A stretch of DNA of 64,000 bases from Sphingomonas pseudosanguinis (GCF_014196255.1 NZ_JACIDH010000001.1:310001-374000), one strand, 5' to 3'. Positions 40,100-49,193 are shown, counted from the first letter of the stretch. Made by a program: numbers and translations. The notes: generated from the letters alone by a model not told the origin.

Positions 40100-40464
40100 G
40101 TGCGGTGGAGGCGGCGGCGCGGGCGCTGGTCGGCACGCGGTTCCGGCTGCACGGGCGCGATCCCGCGCACGGGCTGGACTGTGTCGGGCTGGTCGCGGCG
40201 GCGACGGGGCGGGGCGCGCCGACCGGCTATGGCTGGCGCAGCGGGGATGCGGGGCGGGTGGCGGCGCTGCTCGACGCGGCGTTCGCGCGCGGCGGGGATG
40301 CGCCGGGCGCGGTGCTGTTGCTGCGCGCCGGGCCGGGGCAGCTGCATCTGGCGATCCGGGTGAGCGACGGGATCGTCCATGCCGATGCGGGGCTGCGCCG
40401 TGTCGTCTGGCGGTCGGGCGTGCCGCCCTGGCCGGTGCTGGGATATTGGAAGGGGGAGGGGTGA
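40096..40464 (+). CDS. GTA peptidoglycan hydrolase gp14 (NlpC/P60)
   Basis: A 122-aa NlpC/P60 peptidase that cuts cell-wall peptides for DNA entry. Catalytic Cys29 is in GLDCVGL, with His84 in GQLHLAI and a third polar residue probably near DGIVHADAG. Size and order (after gp13, before gp15) match known GTAs. Confidence 0.92.
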   Translation: MSAVEAAARALVGTRFRLHGRDPAHGLDCVGLVAAATGRGAPTGYGWRSGDAGRVAALLDAAFARGGDAPGAVLLLRAGPGQLHLAIRVSDGIVHADAGLRRVVWRSGVPPWPVLGYWKGEG

Positions 40465-42596
40465 TGGCGACCTTGGTCTTGGGGACGGTGGGCCGTGCGC
40501 TGCTGGGACCGGTGGGCGGCGCGATCGGGGCGTTGATCGGCAACAGGGTTGATCATGCGGTGCTGGGCTCACCCGGCCGGCAAGGCCCGCGTCTGGCCGA
40601 GCTGTCGGTGCAGACATCGACCTATGGCACGCAGATGCCTGCCATCTTCGGCACGATGCGCGTCGCCGGACCGGTGATCTGGGCGACCGATCTGATCGAG
40701 GCGCGGGGGACGACCGGCGGGGGCAAGGGGCGGCCGGGCACCGAAAGCTACAGCTATTCGGCCAATTTCGCGGTGGCGTTGTCGGGACGGGCGATCCGGC
40801 GGGTGGGGCGGATCTGGGCCGATGGTCGGCTGCTGCGCGGGGCGGCGGGCGACTTCAAGGTGGCGACGGGGTTCCGCCTGCATCCGGGCACCGAGGATCA
40901 GGCGGTCGATCCGCTGATCGCCTCGGTCGAAGGGCCGCGCGCCTCGGCCTTTCGGGGCATCGCCTATGCGGTGTTCGAGGGGCTGGCGCTGGCCGAATTC
41001 GGCAATCGTATCCCGCAACTGACCTTCGAGGTGGAGGCCGATGCCGGCCCCCTGTCGTGCGAGGCCATCGCGCAGAGCCTGTCGCCCGGCGTGCGGCCGG
41101 GCAATGGCGGGACCATGGTCGCGGGCTTTGCGGCGAGCGGGGGCAGTGTGCGTGCGGTCCTGGCGATGCTGGCCGATATGAGCGGCGGGCAATGGGTGGC
41201 CGAGGGCGATGGCCTTCGCCTGTCGGTGCCGCCGGGTGAGGCGGCCGCGCGCATGATCAGGGACGAGGGGATGGCTGCGCAAGGAGCCGGCCGTCGCGGC
41301 CAGCGGGCGATCGCGGCCGATGCCAGCCTGCCCGCCAGCGTGACGATCGCCCATTACGACCCGGCCCGTGATTACCAGATCGGGATGCAGCGCGCGTCGT
41401 GCCCCGGTGGTGTGCGCGACGAGCGGCGCGATCTGGCGGCGGCACTCGATGCGACGACCGCGCGGACGATGGCACAGGACCGGCTGGCGCGGCTGGCGGC
41501 CGAGCGGGTGCGGCGCACCGTGACGCTGGGGCCCGACGCGCTGGCCATCGCACCGGGCACTGTCGTCGCGATCGACGGCGAGCCGGGGCGCTGGCGCGTG
41601 ATCGAGGCCGCCTGGGAAGCGATGGCGGTGCGGCTGACCTGCGTGCCCATCGGCCATGCCGGGCCGATCCAGCCCGCTTCGCCCGGCCGGATCGCGCGCG
41701 ACGACGACCGGGCGGTCGGCGCGACCCGTCTGATCGCCTTCGAGCTGCCCCCGCTTGACGATCAGCCGCTGGCCGGTCCCCGCCTGTCGGTCGTCGCGGC
41801 CGGCGGCCCGGGATGGCGACAGGCCGGCCTGTCCTACAGCCTGGATGACGGCGCGAGCTGGATCGCCTTGGGCGGGACGGCGATGCCCGGCCTGATCGGT
41901 CGCCTGGTGTCGGCGGTCCCTGGCGGGGGCGCCGCGCTGCTCGATCGGCGCGGGGCCTTGGTCGTGGCGCTGGCCGGGGATCTCGCCGATGCGGATACGG
42001 CGGCGATCGACGCAGGCGGCAATCTGGCGTGGCTGGGCGGCGAGCTGCTCCAGTTCGAGCGTGCCGAGCCCTTGGGGGACGGCCATTGGCGGCTCACCCG
42101 ATTGCGGCGCGGCCTGCGCGGGACCGAGGCGATGATCGGTGGCGCGAAACCGGGCGACCCCTTCGTCCTGATCGACGCGGCCAGCATGCGATTGGTCGAC
42201 CTCCCCCCGACCATGGTCGGCCGGACGGTGCGCGTCCTGGCCCATGGCGTGGGCGACGGGATCGACGGGGTGCAGACGCTCGCGGCGGTGACCGGCCAGT
42301 CGGTACGACCACCGGCACCGGTGCACTGGCGCTGCATGCGCGGCGCGGATGGCCGGGTCACCATCGGCTGGACCCGGCGCAGCCGGATCGGCTGGCGCTG
42401 GATCGACCGGGTCGACGCGCCGCTGGGCGAGGAGGCGGAACGCTACCGGCTGACTATCGGCGCGCGGGAGGAAGAGGTGTCGGTGCCCGGCTGGATCGGC
42501 ACGGCACCCGACGGGACCCGCGTGACGGTGCGACAGATCGGCACCTGGGCGGAATCGCCGCCGCTGATCGGGATCATTGGGGGAGAGATGGAATGA
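40464..42596 (+). CDS. GTA tail tip/hub protein gp15
   Basis: A 710-aa tail tip protein. The N-terminus TLVLGTVGRALLGPVGGAIGALIGNRVDH and AELSVQTSTYGTQMPAIFGTMRVAGPVIWATDL are the family start, and a TESYSYSANFAVALS strand follows. It is much shorter than the about 1300-residue R. capsulatus gp15, lacking the TIM-barrel-like domain that sits in the middle of that protein. Start is ATG at 40464, overlapping gp14. Confidence 0.9.
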   Translation: MATLVLGTVGRALLGPVGGAIGALIGNRVDHAVLGSPGRQGPRLAELSVQTSTYGTQMPAIFGTMRVAGPVIWATDLIEARGTTGGGKGRPGTESYSYSANFAVALSGRAIRRVGRIWADGRLLRGAAGDFKVATGFRLHPGTEDQAVDPLIASVEGPRASAFRGIAYAVFEGLALAEFGNRIPQLTFEVEADAGPLSCEAIAQSLSPGVRPGNGGTMVAGFAASGGSVRAVLAMLADMSGGQWVAEGDGLRLSVPPGEAAARMIRDEGMAAQGAGRRGQRAIAADASLPASVTIAHYDPARDYQIGMQRASCPGGVRDERRDLAAALDATTARTMAQDRLARLAAERVRRTVTLGPDALAIAPGTVVAIDGEPGRWRVIEAAWEAMAVRLTCVPIGHAGPIQPASPGRIARDDDRAVGATRLIAFELPPLDDQPLAGPRLSVVAAGGPGWRQAGLSYSLDDGASWIALGGTAMPGLIGRLVSAVPGGGAALLDRRGALVVALAGDLADADTAAIDAGGNLAWLGGELLQFERAEPLGDGHWRLTRLRRGLRGTEAMIGGAKPGDPFVLIDAASMRLVDLPPTMVGRTVRVLAHGVGDGIDGVQTLAAVTGQSVRPPAPVHWRCMRGADGRVTIGWTRRSRIGWRWIDRVDAPLGEEAERYRLTIGAREEEVSVPGWIGTAPDGTRVTVRQIGTWAESPPLIGIIGGEME

Positions 42597-43096
42597 CCGA
42601 TGCGACGCCGCGCTGGCGGCTGCCGTTCCTGGCGGCCGGACAGGCGCAAAAGGAATTGACTCATAACGAGGCGCTGATGCTGCTCGACCTGTTGTCGAAC
42701 CCTTGTGTCGAGGCGGTGGGGGTGAACGCGCCCCCCGCCGACCCGACGCCGGGGCAATGCTGGGTCGTCGGGGACGATCCGATGGGGGCGTGGGGCGGGC
42801 AGGCACGGACGCTCGCCGCATGGACCGATGGCGGGTGGCGGTTCCTGTCGCCGCATGCCGGGCTGAGCGTGTGGAGCCGGGCGGATCGCTATCGCTGCCA
42901 CTGGGACGGCGATGGGTGGCGACGGGGTTTGGTTCCGGCCCTGGCTATTCATATCGACGGAAAAAAAGTTGTTGGCGCGCAACAACCCGCCGTGGCGATC
43001 GGTGGCGGCGGTCAAGTCGTTGATTCTGAAGCGCGTTTGGCGCTCAAGGCGGTGATCGGGGCGCTGCAGGCGCATGGTTTGCTGGCGTCGGGGTAG
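42593..43096 (+). CDS. DUF2793 fibre-like protein, end of GTA cluster
   Basis: A 167-aa DUF2793-type protein: TPRWRLPFLAAGQAQKELTHNEALMLLDLL, then PGQCWVVGDDPMGAWGGQARTLAAWTDGGWRFLSPHAGLSVW. This family is common at the end of alphaproteobacterial GTA and phage tail operons and may be a fibre or head-spike component. It overlaps gp15 by 4 bp. A 113-bp non-coding gap before the porin gene holds only its leader. Confidence 0.85.
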   Translation: MTDATPRWRLPFLAAGQAQKELTHNEALMLLDLLSNPCVEAVGVNAPPADPTPGQCWVVGDDPMGAWGGQARTLAAWTDGGWRFLSPHAGLSVWSRADRYRCHWDGDGWRRGLVPALAIHIDGKKVVGAQQPAVAIGGGGQVVDSEARLALKAVIGALQAHGLLASG

Positions 43097-43209
43097 GCCG
43101 AAATCTGTGCTCTTAATGCAACACCGGCGGGCTTTTGTTTCCTTGCGTGGAAACCAACGCTCCGATAGTGGGTTTGCGCTGTCCGTAGTGACAACCAAGA
43201 AAGGGGACT

Positions 43210-44340
43210 ATGATGCGGAAGATTGCCATTGTTCTGGCACTCGCCTCCACCGCTCTGGCTTCGCCTGCCCTCGCCCGCGACAAGTCGTGGTACGTCGGCA
43301 TCGAAGGCGGCGGGATGATCGTCGAAGACATCGATTATGATGTCGTCGGCACCAACCGCACTGGCGTTGCCAGCGTCGATCACGACTATGGCTACGACGT
43401 CGACGCCGTGATGGGCTATGACTTCGGTGGTTTCCGTCTGGAGACCGAAGTCGGCTACCGCCGCGCTACCGTTGACGGCTTCAGCTCGACCACGCTGACC
43501 AACACCGGCATCGGTGCTGGCACCGTTGCGGCTGGCAACTACGACTATGCCGGTGGCTCGACCTCGGCGCTCAGCTTCATGCTGAACGGCCTGCTCGACT
43601 TCGGTGCCGATGACGGCATCCAGGGCTTCGTCGGTGGCGGTGTCGGTGTGGCTCGCGTCAAGGCGAACTATGCCCTCAACAACCGTGCGGACTTCCTGAA
43701 CGACTCGGACACCGTGTTCGCGTGGCAGGCTCTGGCGGGCATCCGTGCTCCGCTGACCGACCACATCGACGCGACGCTGAAGTATCGCTTCTTCAACGCC
43801 GAGAACGTCAAGCTGGTCGACGTCGCGAACAACACGTTCGACGGCCGCTTCCGCTCGCACTCGATCTTGGGTGGCGTGGCGTACAACTTCGGCGAACCGG
43901 CAGCTCCGCCGCCCCCGCCGCCGCCCCCGCCGCCCCCGCCGCCTCCTCCCCCGCCCCCGCCGCCGGCTCCCGAGCCTGTGGTCTGCTCGCCGGGTCCGTT
44001 CATTGTCTTCTTCGAGTGGGACAAGTCGGACATCACCCCGGAAGCAGCGTCGATCCTCGACAACGCGATCACCCAGTACCAGAGCTGCGGCAATGCCCGC
44101 GTGATGGTTGCCGGCTTCACCGATACCTCGGGTACGCCGCGCTACAACCAGGGTCTGTCGCAGCGTCGTGCCGACGCGGTGAAGGCGTACATGACGTCGC
44201 GTTCGATCCCGGATGGCTCGATCACGACCGAAGCGTTCGGCGAGCAGCGCGACAAGCTGCGCGTTCAGACTGCGGACGGCGTCCGCGAGGTCCAGAACCG
44301 TCGCGTCGAAATCACCTACGGTCCGGGCGCTGGCCAGTAA
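43210..44340 (+). CDS. OmpA-family porin with polyproline linker
   Basis: A 376-aa outer membrane protein. Signal peptide residues 1-22 (ending ALARD), an eight-strand beta-barrel (about 25-228), and an uninterrupted run of 20 prolines. The C-terminal OmpA domain (about 260-376) has FFEWDKSDITPEAASILD and the peptidoglycan-binding FTDTSGTPRYNQGLSQRRADAVKAYM. It tethers outer membrane to cell wall. A strong ribosome site (AAGAAAGGGGA) and a good terminator suggest high expression. ATG ATG at the start leaves the exact codon open. Confidence 0.94.
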   Translation: MMRKIAIVLALASTALASPALARDKSWYVGIEGGGMIVEDIDYDVVGTNRTGVASVDHDYGYDVDAVMGYDFGGFRLETEVGYRRATVDGFSSTTLTNTGIGAGTVAAGNYDYAGGSTSALSFMLNGLLDFGADDGIQGFVGGGVGVARVKANYALNNRADFLNDSDTVFAWQALAGIRAPLTDHIDATLKYRFFNAENVKLVDVANNTFDGRFRSHSILGGVAYNFGEPAAPPPPPPPPPPPPPPPPPPPPAPEPVVCSPGPFIVFFEWDKSDITPEAASILDNAITQYQSCGNARVMVAGFTDTSGTPRYNQGLSQRRADAVKAYMTSRSIPDGSITTEAFGEQRDKLRVQTADGVREVQNRRVEITYGPGAGQ

Positions 44341-44374
44341 GCCACGCTCAGCCAAGGCTGATTGTAGAAAGAGG

Positions 44375-44405
44375 GAGGTCGGCGAAAGCCGGCCTCTCTT
44401 TTTTT
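44375..44405 (+). terminator. intrinsic terminator of the porin gene
   Basis: A 9-bp stem (44375-44383 with 44388-44396, one G-T pair), a GAAA tetraloop, and TCTTTTTTT directly after. This is a textbook rho-independent terminator. The following 44406-44652 holds nothing else I can support apart from the start of the PilZ gene's leader. Confidence 0.92.
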
Positions 44406-44652
44406 GTGCGAATTCCGGGCGGAAAGGCGTGGCCGCTACGCAGGCTCTGCCAAGGGCGCTATCACCGGTCGTCCCAACCCCGGCTCCTGACGGAATGGCA
44501 TCAGGATCGTGGTGGACTCCTGTGAAGGCCGGCTCCCGATCGCAGCCCATGCATGCGCTCGATGTCATGCGGCTCTACCTCGCACCCGTGATTCATCTTT
44601 TATTGGCGGCTTGTCCGATATGGGCATCAGGCTTGGGCACAGGGAGAGTCGG

Positions 44653-45231
44653 ATGCCACTTGCAACGCAGTACTTCAAAGCGCGCGAAGCGCGGCGGCAA
44701 GTGCTGATCGCCTGCCGGATGAAGTCGGCCACGGGATGGGGGGATGTGTGCATCCACAACATCTCGTCGCGCGGGATGATGATCGCCTCCGATGCCGCGC
44801 TTTTCCCCGGTGCCTATATCGAGATCCGACGCGGTCAGCAGACGGTGATCGGGCGCGTCGTCTGGCAGCGCGAACGGTTTTCCGGCGTGCGCACCCAGGA
44901 CGCCATCGACATCGACGCCCTGTTGCGCGAACCGCGCCTGCAACAGGCGCCCTCGCAGGAAAACGGTGGCGACCGCCGCCGCGACGCGGATCGCCAGCCT
45001 TTGCCCAAGCCCGCCAACGACCGGATCGCGATCGAGATCGATGCGGCCCGACGGATCGAACGCAGCCAGGCGATTTCCAGCCGGCTGCAGTTCAGCGCGC
45101 TGTGCCTGTTCGGACTGGTCGCGGCGATCGCTATCGCCATGCAAGTGGCGCAGATGCTGGGCAATCCGGCGCAGCGACTGGACGCCGCCCTGTCGATGGA
45201 CAAGCCTGAGGCCGCCGCGCTGGTGAACTGA
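44653..45231 (+). CDS. PilZ-domain membrane protein
   Basis: A 192-aa protein. The N-terminal PilZ-like domain (about 5-95: REARRQVLIACRMKSATGWGDVCIHNISSRGMMIAS) is a c-di-GMP-binding fold, although the RxxxR part is atypical (REARR). One membrane helix lies near the end (about 150-172, FSALCLFGLVAAIAIAMQVA). The start at 44653 follows GGGAGAG; ATG at 44623 is possible. It may link c-di-GMP to envelope or surface behaviour. Confidence 0.75.
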   Translation: MPLATQYFKAREARRQVLIACRMKSATGWGDVCIHNISSRGMMIASDAALFPGAYIEIRRGQQTVIGRVVWQRERFSGVRTQDAIDIDALLREPRLQQAPSQENGGDRRRDADRQPLPKPANDRIAIEIDAARRIERSQAISSRLQFSALCLFGLVAAIAIAMQVAQMLGNPAQRLDAALSMDKPEAAALVN

Positions 45232-45274
45232 CCCGGACAGACCAAGCGCCGGCGCATCGAAAGGCCGGCCCGGC

Positions 45275-46054
45275 TTATTCCGACCCGGGTGCCTGAAGCG
45301 CCTGTTCCAGCCATGCCGGCCGCAGCGCATCGCCCAATGCCTCGACCCGGCGATGTTCGACCATCAGCCCCAGCGCGGGATAGCGCGCGCGTGTCCGGTC
45401 GCCCGCCTCGGCCAGCGGAACCACCACGAGCCGCCGGTTGACCTTCGAGCGGTGATGCATCCGCGCCGTATTCTCCTGTCCGACATAGCAGCCCTTGGTG
45501 AAGCTGACCCCGTTCAGCTCGCGCGCATTGCACTCCAGCCACAGCGTCTCGCCCGACCCCAGTTCGCCCACGCCCTCCGTGACGCCCAGCGACAGGCGGT
45601 GCGCGGTCCAACCGGTCGTTACCTCTCCGGCCGGGGCCAGCCAGCGCTTACCCAGCTCCGCCAGGCGCGGATCGTCGGGGCGTCCCTCCGCCGCCTTGCT
45701 CCAATGCACCGCCAAATCCGCGACCGGATCGATCGTGATCGCGCGGCGCAGGCGATAGATGGCCAGCCGCCGCGCCAGCCCCTCGGCCTGGGCCGCCTCG
45801 GCATCGATCAGCACCGCGTCGCCGTCCGCCCACAGGATGAAGTCGAACAGCGCCTTGCCCTGCGGAGTGAGCAGCCCGGCCCAGCGTGGATGGTCCGGCG
45901 CCAGCCCGATCACGTCCTGCGTCACCAGACCCTGCAGAAAGCCGCGCACATCCTCGCCCGCGACGCGGATCAGGCGGCGGTCGGGCAGGGTGGTGGCGCC
46001 CAGGGTCGTGCCGGACATGATGTCGGGCTGCGTCGTCGGGGTGGTATCGGTCAT
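45275..46054 (-). CDS. ygfZ: YgfZ/GcvT-like folate-binding protein
   Basis: A 259-aa protein of the YgfZ family, which supports folate-dependent maturation or repair of iron-sulfur enzymes. The hallmark K-G-C-Y-x-G-Q-E is present (FTKGCYVGQENTARM, about residue 190). It starts 47 bp from the divergent dihydroorotase-family gene, so they share a short promoter region. Confidence 0.93.
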   Translation of the reverse strand: MTDTTPTTQPDIMSGTTLGATTLPDRRLIRVAGEDVRGFLQGLVTQDVIGLAPDHPRWAGLLTPQGKALFDFILWADGDAVLIDAEAAQAEGLARRLAIYRLRRAITIDPVADLAVHWSKAAEGRPDDPRLAELGKRWLAPAGEVTTGWTAHRLSLGVTEGVGELGSGETLWLECNARELNGVSFTKGCYVGQENTARMHHRSKVNRRLVVVPLAEAGDRTRARYPALGLMVEHRRVEALGDALRPAWLEQALQAPGSE

Positions 46055-46101
46055 TCCGGCAAGGTAGGAGGGCGCGACCCCATGCGAAAGGCCCGTTTGC
46101 C

Positions 46102-47421
46102 ATGACCTTCGATCTGCTTCTCTCCGGCGGCACCGTTCACACCCCCGGCGGCCCGGTTCGTGCCGATGTCGGCGTGCTGGGCGGCCGGATCGTCGAGATC
46201 GGCGCGAAAGGCGATGCGGGCCGGGTGATCGACTGTACCGGGCTCGACATCCTGCCCGGCGTCATCGACAGCCAGGTGCATTTCCGCGAGCCCGGCCTGA
46301 TGCACAAGGAAGACTTGGCCAGCGGCAGCCGCGCGGCGGTGATGGGCGGCGTGACCGCCGTCTTCGAGATGCCCAACACCAAGCCGAACACCGATTCGGC
46401 CGACGCGATCACCGACAAGCTGACCCGCGCCCAGACGATGTATTGCGACCACGCCTTTTACGTCGGCGCGACCAACCATAATGCGCGCGACCTCGCCGAA
46501 CTGGAGCGGATGCCCGGCACGGCGGGCGTGAAGATCTTCATGGGCGCCTCGACCGGCGATCTGCTGGTGTCGGAGGATGCGCGGCTGGCCGAAGTGCTTG
46601 CTTCGGGCCATCGTCGCGTCGCCATCCATGCGGAGGACGAGGACCGGATGAACGCGCGTGCGGGCGAGCGGATCGAGGGCGATCCGTCCTCGCACCCCGT
46701 CTGGCGCGATGATGAGAGCGCGCTGCTCGCCACCCGCCGCATCCTGCGGCTGGCGCGCGCGGCGAACCGCCGTATCCATATCCTGCACGTCACCACGCCT
46801 GCCGAGCTGGAATATATTGCGCAGCATAAGGACATCGCCACCTGCGAAGTCACGCCGCAGCATCTGACGCTGGCGGGCGAGGAGGCCTATCCGCGCCTGG
46901 GCACGCTGGCGCAGATGAACCCGCCGATCCGCTCGGGCGCGCATCGCGACGGGCTGTGGCACTGGTTGAACCAGGGCGTGCCCGACGTGATCGGCTCGGA
47001 CCATGCGCCGCACACGCTGGAGGAAAAGGCCAAGCCCTATCCGGGCAGCCCCAGCGGGATGCCGGGCGTGCAGACGCTGCTGCCGCTGTTGCTCGACCAT
47101 GCGGCGAACGGCCGCCTGTCGCTCCAGCGCGTGATCGAGCTGACCAGCGCCGGCGCGCAGCGCATCTTCGGCATCGTCGGCAAGGGGCGGATCGCGGCCG
47201 GTTACGACGCCGACTTCACCATCGTCGACCTGAAGAAGCGCTGGACCATCGAGGATCAGTGGCTCCAGTCCAAATGCGGCTGGTCGCCCTTCACCGGTAT
47301 GGAGCTCACCGGCAAGCCGATCGGCACGATCGTGCGCGGCCAGGTGGCGATGTGGGAGGACCAGCTCGCCGATGCGCCGACCGGCCAGCCGATCCGCTTC
47401 GAGGCGGTCGACTTCGGATGA
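46102..47421 (+). CDS. pyrC: dihydroorotase-family amidohydrolase
   Basis: A 439-aa class-I dihydroorotase-like enzyme; such enzymes convert carbamoyl-aspartate to dihydroorotate in pyrimidine synthesis. Marks: LPGVIDSQVHFREPG (residues 51-65), GGVTAVFEMPNTKPNT, the VKIFMGAS segment where the carboxylated Lys lies, ILHVTTP and GSDHAPHTLEEKAKPY. The first metal His of the usual H-x-H is Gln here (SQVH), as in a divergent alphaproteobacterial subgroup. It overlaps the next gene by 4 bp. An allantoinase/hydantoinase-like role is a lesser alternative. Confidence 0.85.
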   Translation: MTFDLLLSGGTVHTPGGPVRADVGVLGGRIVEIGAKGDAGRVIDCTGLDILPGVIDSQVHFREPGLMHKEDLASGSRAAVMGGVTAVFEMPNTKPNTDSADAITDKLTRAQTMYCDHAFYVGATNHNARDLAELERMPGTAGVKIFMGASTGDLLVSEDARLAEVLASGHRRVAIHAEDEDRMNARAGERIEGDPSSHPVWRDDESALLATRRILRLARAANRRIHILHVTTPAELEYIAQHKDIATCEVTPQHLTLAGEEAYPRLGTLAQMNPPIRSGAHRDGLWHWLNQGVPDVIGSDHAPHTLEEKAKPYPGSPSGMPGVQTLLPLLLDHAANGRLSLQRVIELTSAGAQRIFGIVGKGRIAAGYDADFTIVDLKKRWTIEDQWLQSKCGWSPFTGMELTGKPIGTIVRGQVAMWEDQLADAPTGQPIRFEAVDFG

Positions 47422-47819
47422 GCGACAGCCGCTGGGTGCGCGACATCCGGGTCTATTGCCCGGTCGCGCCCCCGACGCTGGCCGCGCTGATCGCCGGCGA
47501 TCCGGGCGCGGTGGAACGCGACGCCACCGCCGCCCCGCTGCTGGCGATCCTGCGCACGCCGCCGCTGGGCGATTTCGGGCGGTATCGCGAGGTCGTCGAA
47601 CTCGCGATCGGTTATGAGGGGTTCCGGCCGGACGAGGGCGCTGTGCCGACGCTGGGCGCGGTGGGCGAGGCGAGCTGGTCGCCGACCGTTATTCTGACCG
47701 CGATCTATGATGCGGAGGCGGATGTGGCGGCGCTGGCGGATGCCCTGCTCGCCGCGCATCCGTGGGACGTGCCGGTGATCGCGGTCAGTGAGCCGTATCG
47801 GTTGCTGGTGCGGAGATAG
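47418..47819 (+). CDS. conserved hypothetical protein, 133 aa
   Basis: A 133-aa protein coupled to the dihydroorotase gene by a 4-bp overlap. The C-terminal half (WSPTVILTAIYDAEADVAALADALLAAHPWDVPVIAVSEPYRLLV) recalls the ferredoxin-like CutA/NIF3 insert fold with its HP-x-x-VPVI motif. No firm family is recognised. Its role may be tied to the upstream enzyme. Confidence 0.6.
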   Translation: MSDSRWVRDIRVYCPVAPPTLAALIAGDPGAVERDATAAPLLAILRTPPLGDFGRYREVVELAIGYEGFRPDEGAVPTLGAVGEASWSPTVILTAIYDAEADVAALADALLAAHPWDVPVIAVSEPYRLLVRR

Positions 47820-47832
47820 GTTGGGGCGTGGG

Positions 47833-47911
47833 CTTCGACTTCGCTCAGCCTGAACGGCTGTTTGAGCGCAGCTCCAATCCCAACCTCCGTTCAGCCTGAG
47901 CGAAGTCGAAG
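47833..47911. repeat. REP-type inverted repeat
   Basis: Two 25-bp arms (47833-47857 and 47887-47911) that are inverted copies with one mismatch, separated by 29 bp. The arm has the pattern CTTCGACTTCGCTCAG..TGAACGG, a type of intergenic palindrome seen in many proteobacteria. It lies between convergent genes and could stop transcription from both sides. Confidence 0.85.
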
Positions 47912-47939
47912 GCCAAGGGAAAACCTCAGCCTCGAAACC

Positions 47940-48710
47940 TCAAAACGGCAACCACCGCGCCTTATGCGTGAAGTTCATATACCCCACATTCACGCCCGCA
48001 CGCCAACCGACGCCCAGCCGCACCGGGATCAGCACGACATTGCCGCGCCGCAAATAGGTCGCCGCGAACCCGCCGACGAAATACAGCCGCCCCTCGGCCG
48101 CCGGGAAGCGGTGGAACAGCTCCTCGGTGTCATAGAGATTATAGACCAGCACGAACACCTTGTTCGCATCGCCACCAATGTCGAAGCCCAGCGACGGCCC
48201 GGTCCAATAGACCGGCATCTGCCCCTCGACCTTGTGCGTCATGATGCCCGAGCCATAGCGCAGTCCGACGACGAACGCGCCCGAGGCCTCGCGCCCCGCG
48301 ATATAGGCGTTGGGGCGACCCTGTTCGCGCAGGATGCGCTCGATGATGCCGCCCAGGCCCTCGGCGCCCTTGCCGAACACGCCCTCGCCGGCGGCCAGCA
48401 GATCGTCGCGCTCGAAGGTATCGGCGGCCTGGCTGGTCTGCGTCGCGCGGCTTTCGGGTGTCTGCGGCGTGGTGACGGGCGGGGGGGCGCTATCCTGCGG
48501 CGTCTGCGATTGCGGGTAGGAGGGCACGGGGTCGGCCGGCACCTGCTGGCGCGGGGCGGGGCGCGAGGGCTGCGTCGCCAGATCGCTGTCGATCCCCTGA
48601 TTGGGGTCGATCGTGCGAACCTGCGCCAGGGACGGCGAGGCGGTCGCACCCGCGACCGACAGACCGCAGAGGACCGACAGGCCCAGACAGACGAAACGCA
48701 TGAACTTCAA
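47940..48710 (-). CDS. eipA: EipA-like periplasmic envelope protein (DUF1134)
   Basis: A 256-aa protein. Signal peptide about residues 1-29, then a low-complexity Pro/Gln/Thr linker (about 45-95), then the DUF1134 domain (about 95-256: GGIIERILREQGRPNAYIAGREASGAFVVGLRYGSGIM). EipA in Brucella is a periplasmic protein needed for envelope integrity. The domain is complete. It is transcribed convergently toward the 133-aa gene. Confidence 0.88.
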   Translation of the reverse strand: MKFMRFVCLGLSVLCGLSVAGATASPSLAQVRTIDPNQGIDSDLATQPSRPAPRQQVPADPVPSYPQSQTPQDSAPPPVTTPQTPESRATQTSQAADTFERDDLLAAGEGVFGKGAEGLGGIIERILREQGRPNAYIAGREASGAFVVGLRYGSGIMTHKVEGQMPVYWTGPSLGFDIGGDANKVFVLVYNLYDTEELFHRFPAAEGRLYFVGGFAATYLRRGNVVLIPVRLGVGWRAGVNVGYMNFTHKARWLPF

Positions 48711-48866
48711 CTCCCCCGGCGAACCGATGCCGCAACGTTAACCAGTCGCCGCCTTGCAGCGCAATGAATGACACGGCAGGCTCTAGTCGATTTTCTGTGA
48801 AAAATCGCGCGCAGACCCGGTTGATTGCCTCCGCCGGCCCCGCTATAGCCGCACCTCGCCGCAGCC

Positions 48867-48956
48867 GGAGACGTGGGTGAGTGGCTGAAACCAACGCTTT
48901 GCTAAAGCGTCGTACGGGAAACCGTACCGAGGGTTCGAATCCCTCCGTCTCCGCCA
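48867..48956 (+). tRNA. tRNA-Ser(GCT)
   Basis: A 90-nt class II tRNA: acceptor GGAGACG/CGTCTCC, anticodon GCT in loop TTGCTAA, a long variable arm (CGTACGGGAAACCGTACC), T loop GTTCGAATC and encoded CCA. No sign of an integrated element beside it. Confidence 0.95.
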
Positions 48957-49193
48957 TATCGCGCCTCTGAGCTTTAGCGCGGCTCTTCCAAATCGATCGT
49001 CAAACGCTCAGCTTTCCCACCTGCAAACCGCATCGCCACACCGGCCGTACCAAAACGATGCTGCGCCGTCTCACCGCGCGGCTTTGCTTCGGGATCGATC
49101 CATGGCAGCAGCCTGTGTTAATAAACGGGGTGAATGAGCTGAGGGGATGATGCTCGCGGCGCGCATGGTTGGGCAGTGCGCGGCGAGGGCGTT

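Larger units (their letters stand above)
29590..43096 (+). other. gene transfer agent (GTA) structural cluster
   Basis: Seventeen co-directional genes follow the Rhodobacter-type GTA order: terminase pair, portal, protease, capsid, connector, terminator, tube, chaperones, short tape measure, gp12-gp15. There is no integrase, repressor, replication or lysis gene inside the cluster, as expected for a domesticated GTA. All genes appear intact and use the same GC-rich codons as neighbouring core genes. Release and regulation genes would be elsewhere in the chromosome. Confidence 0.88.
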
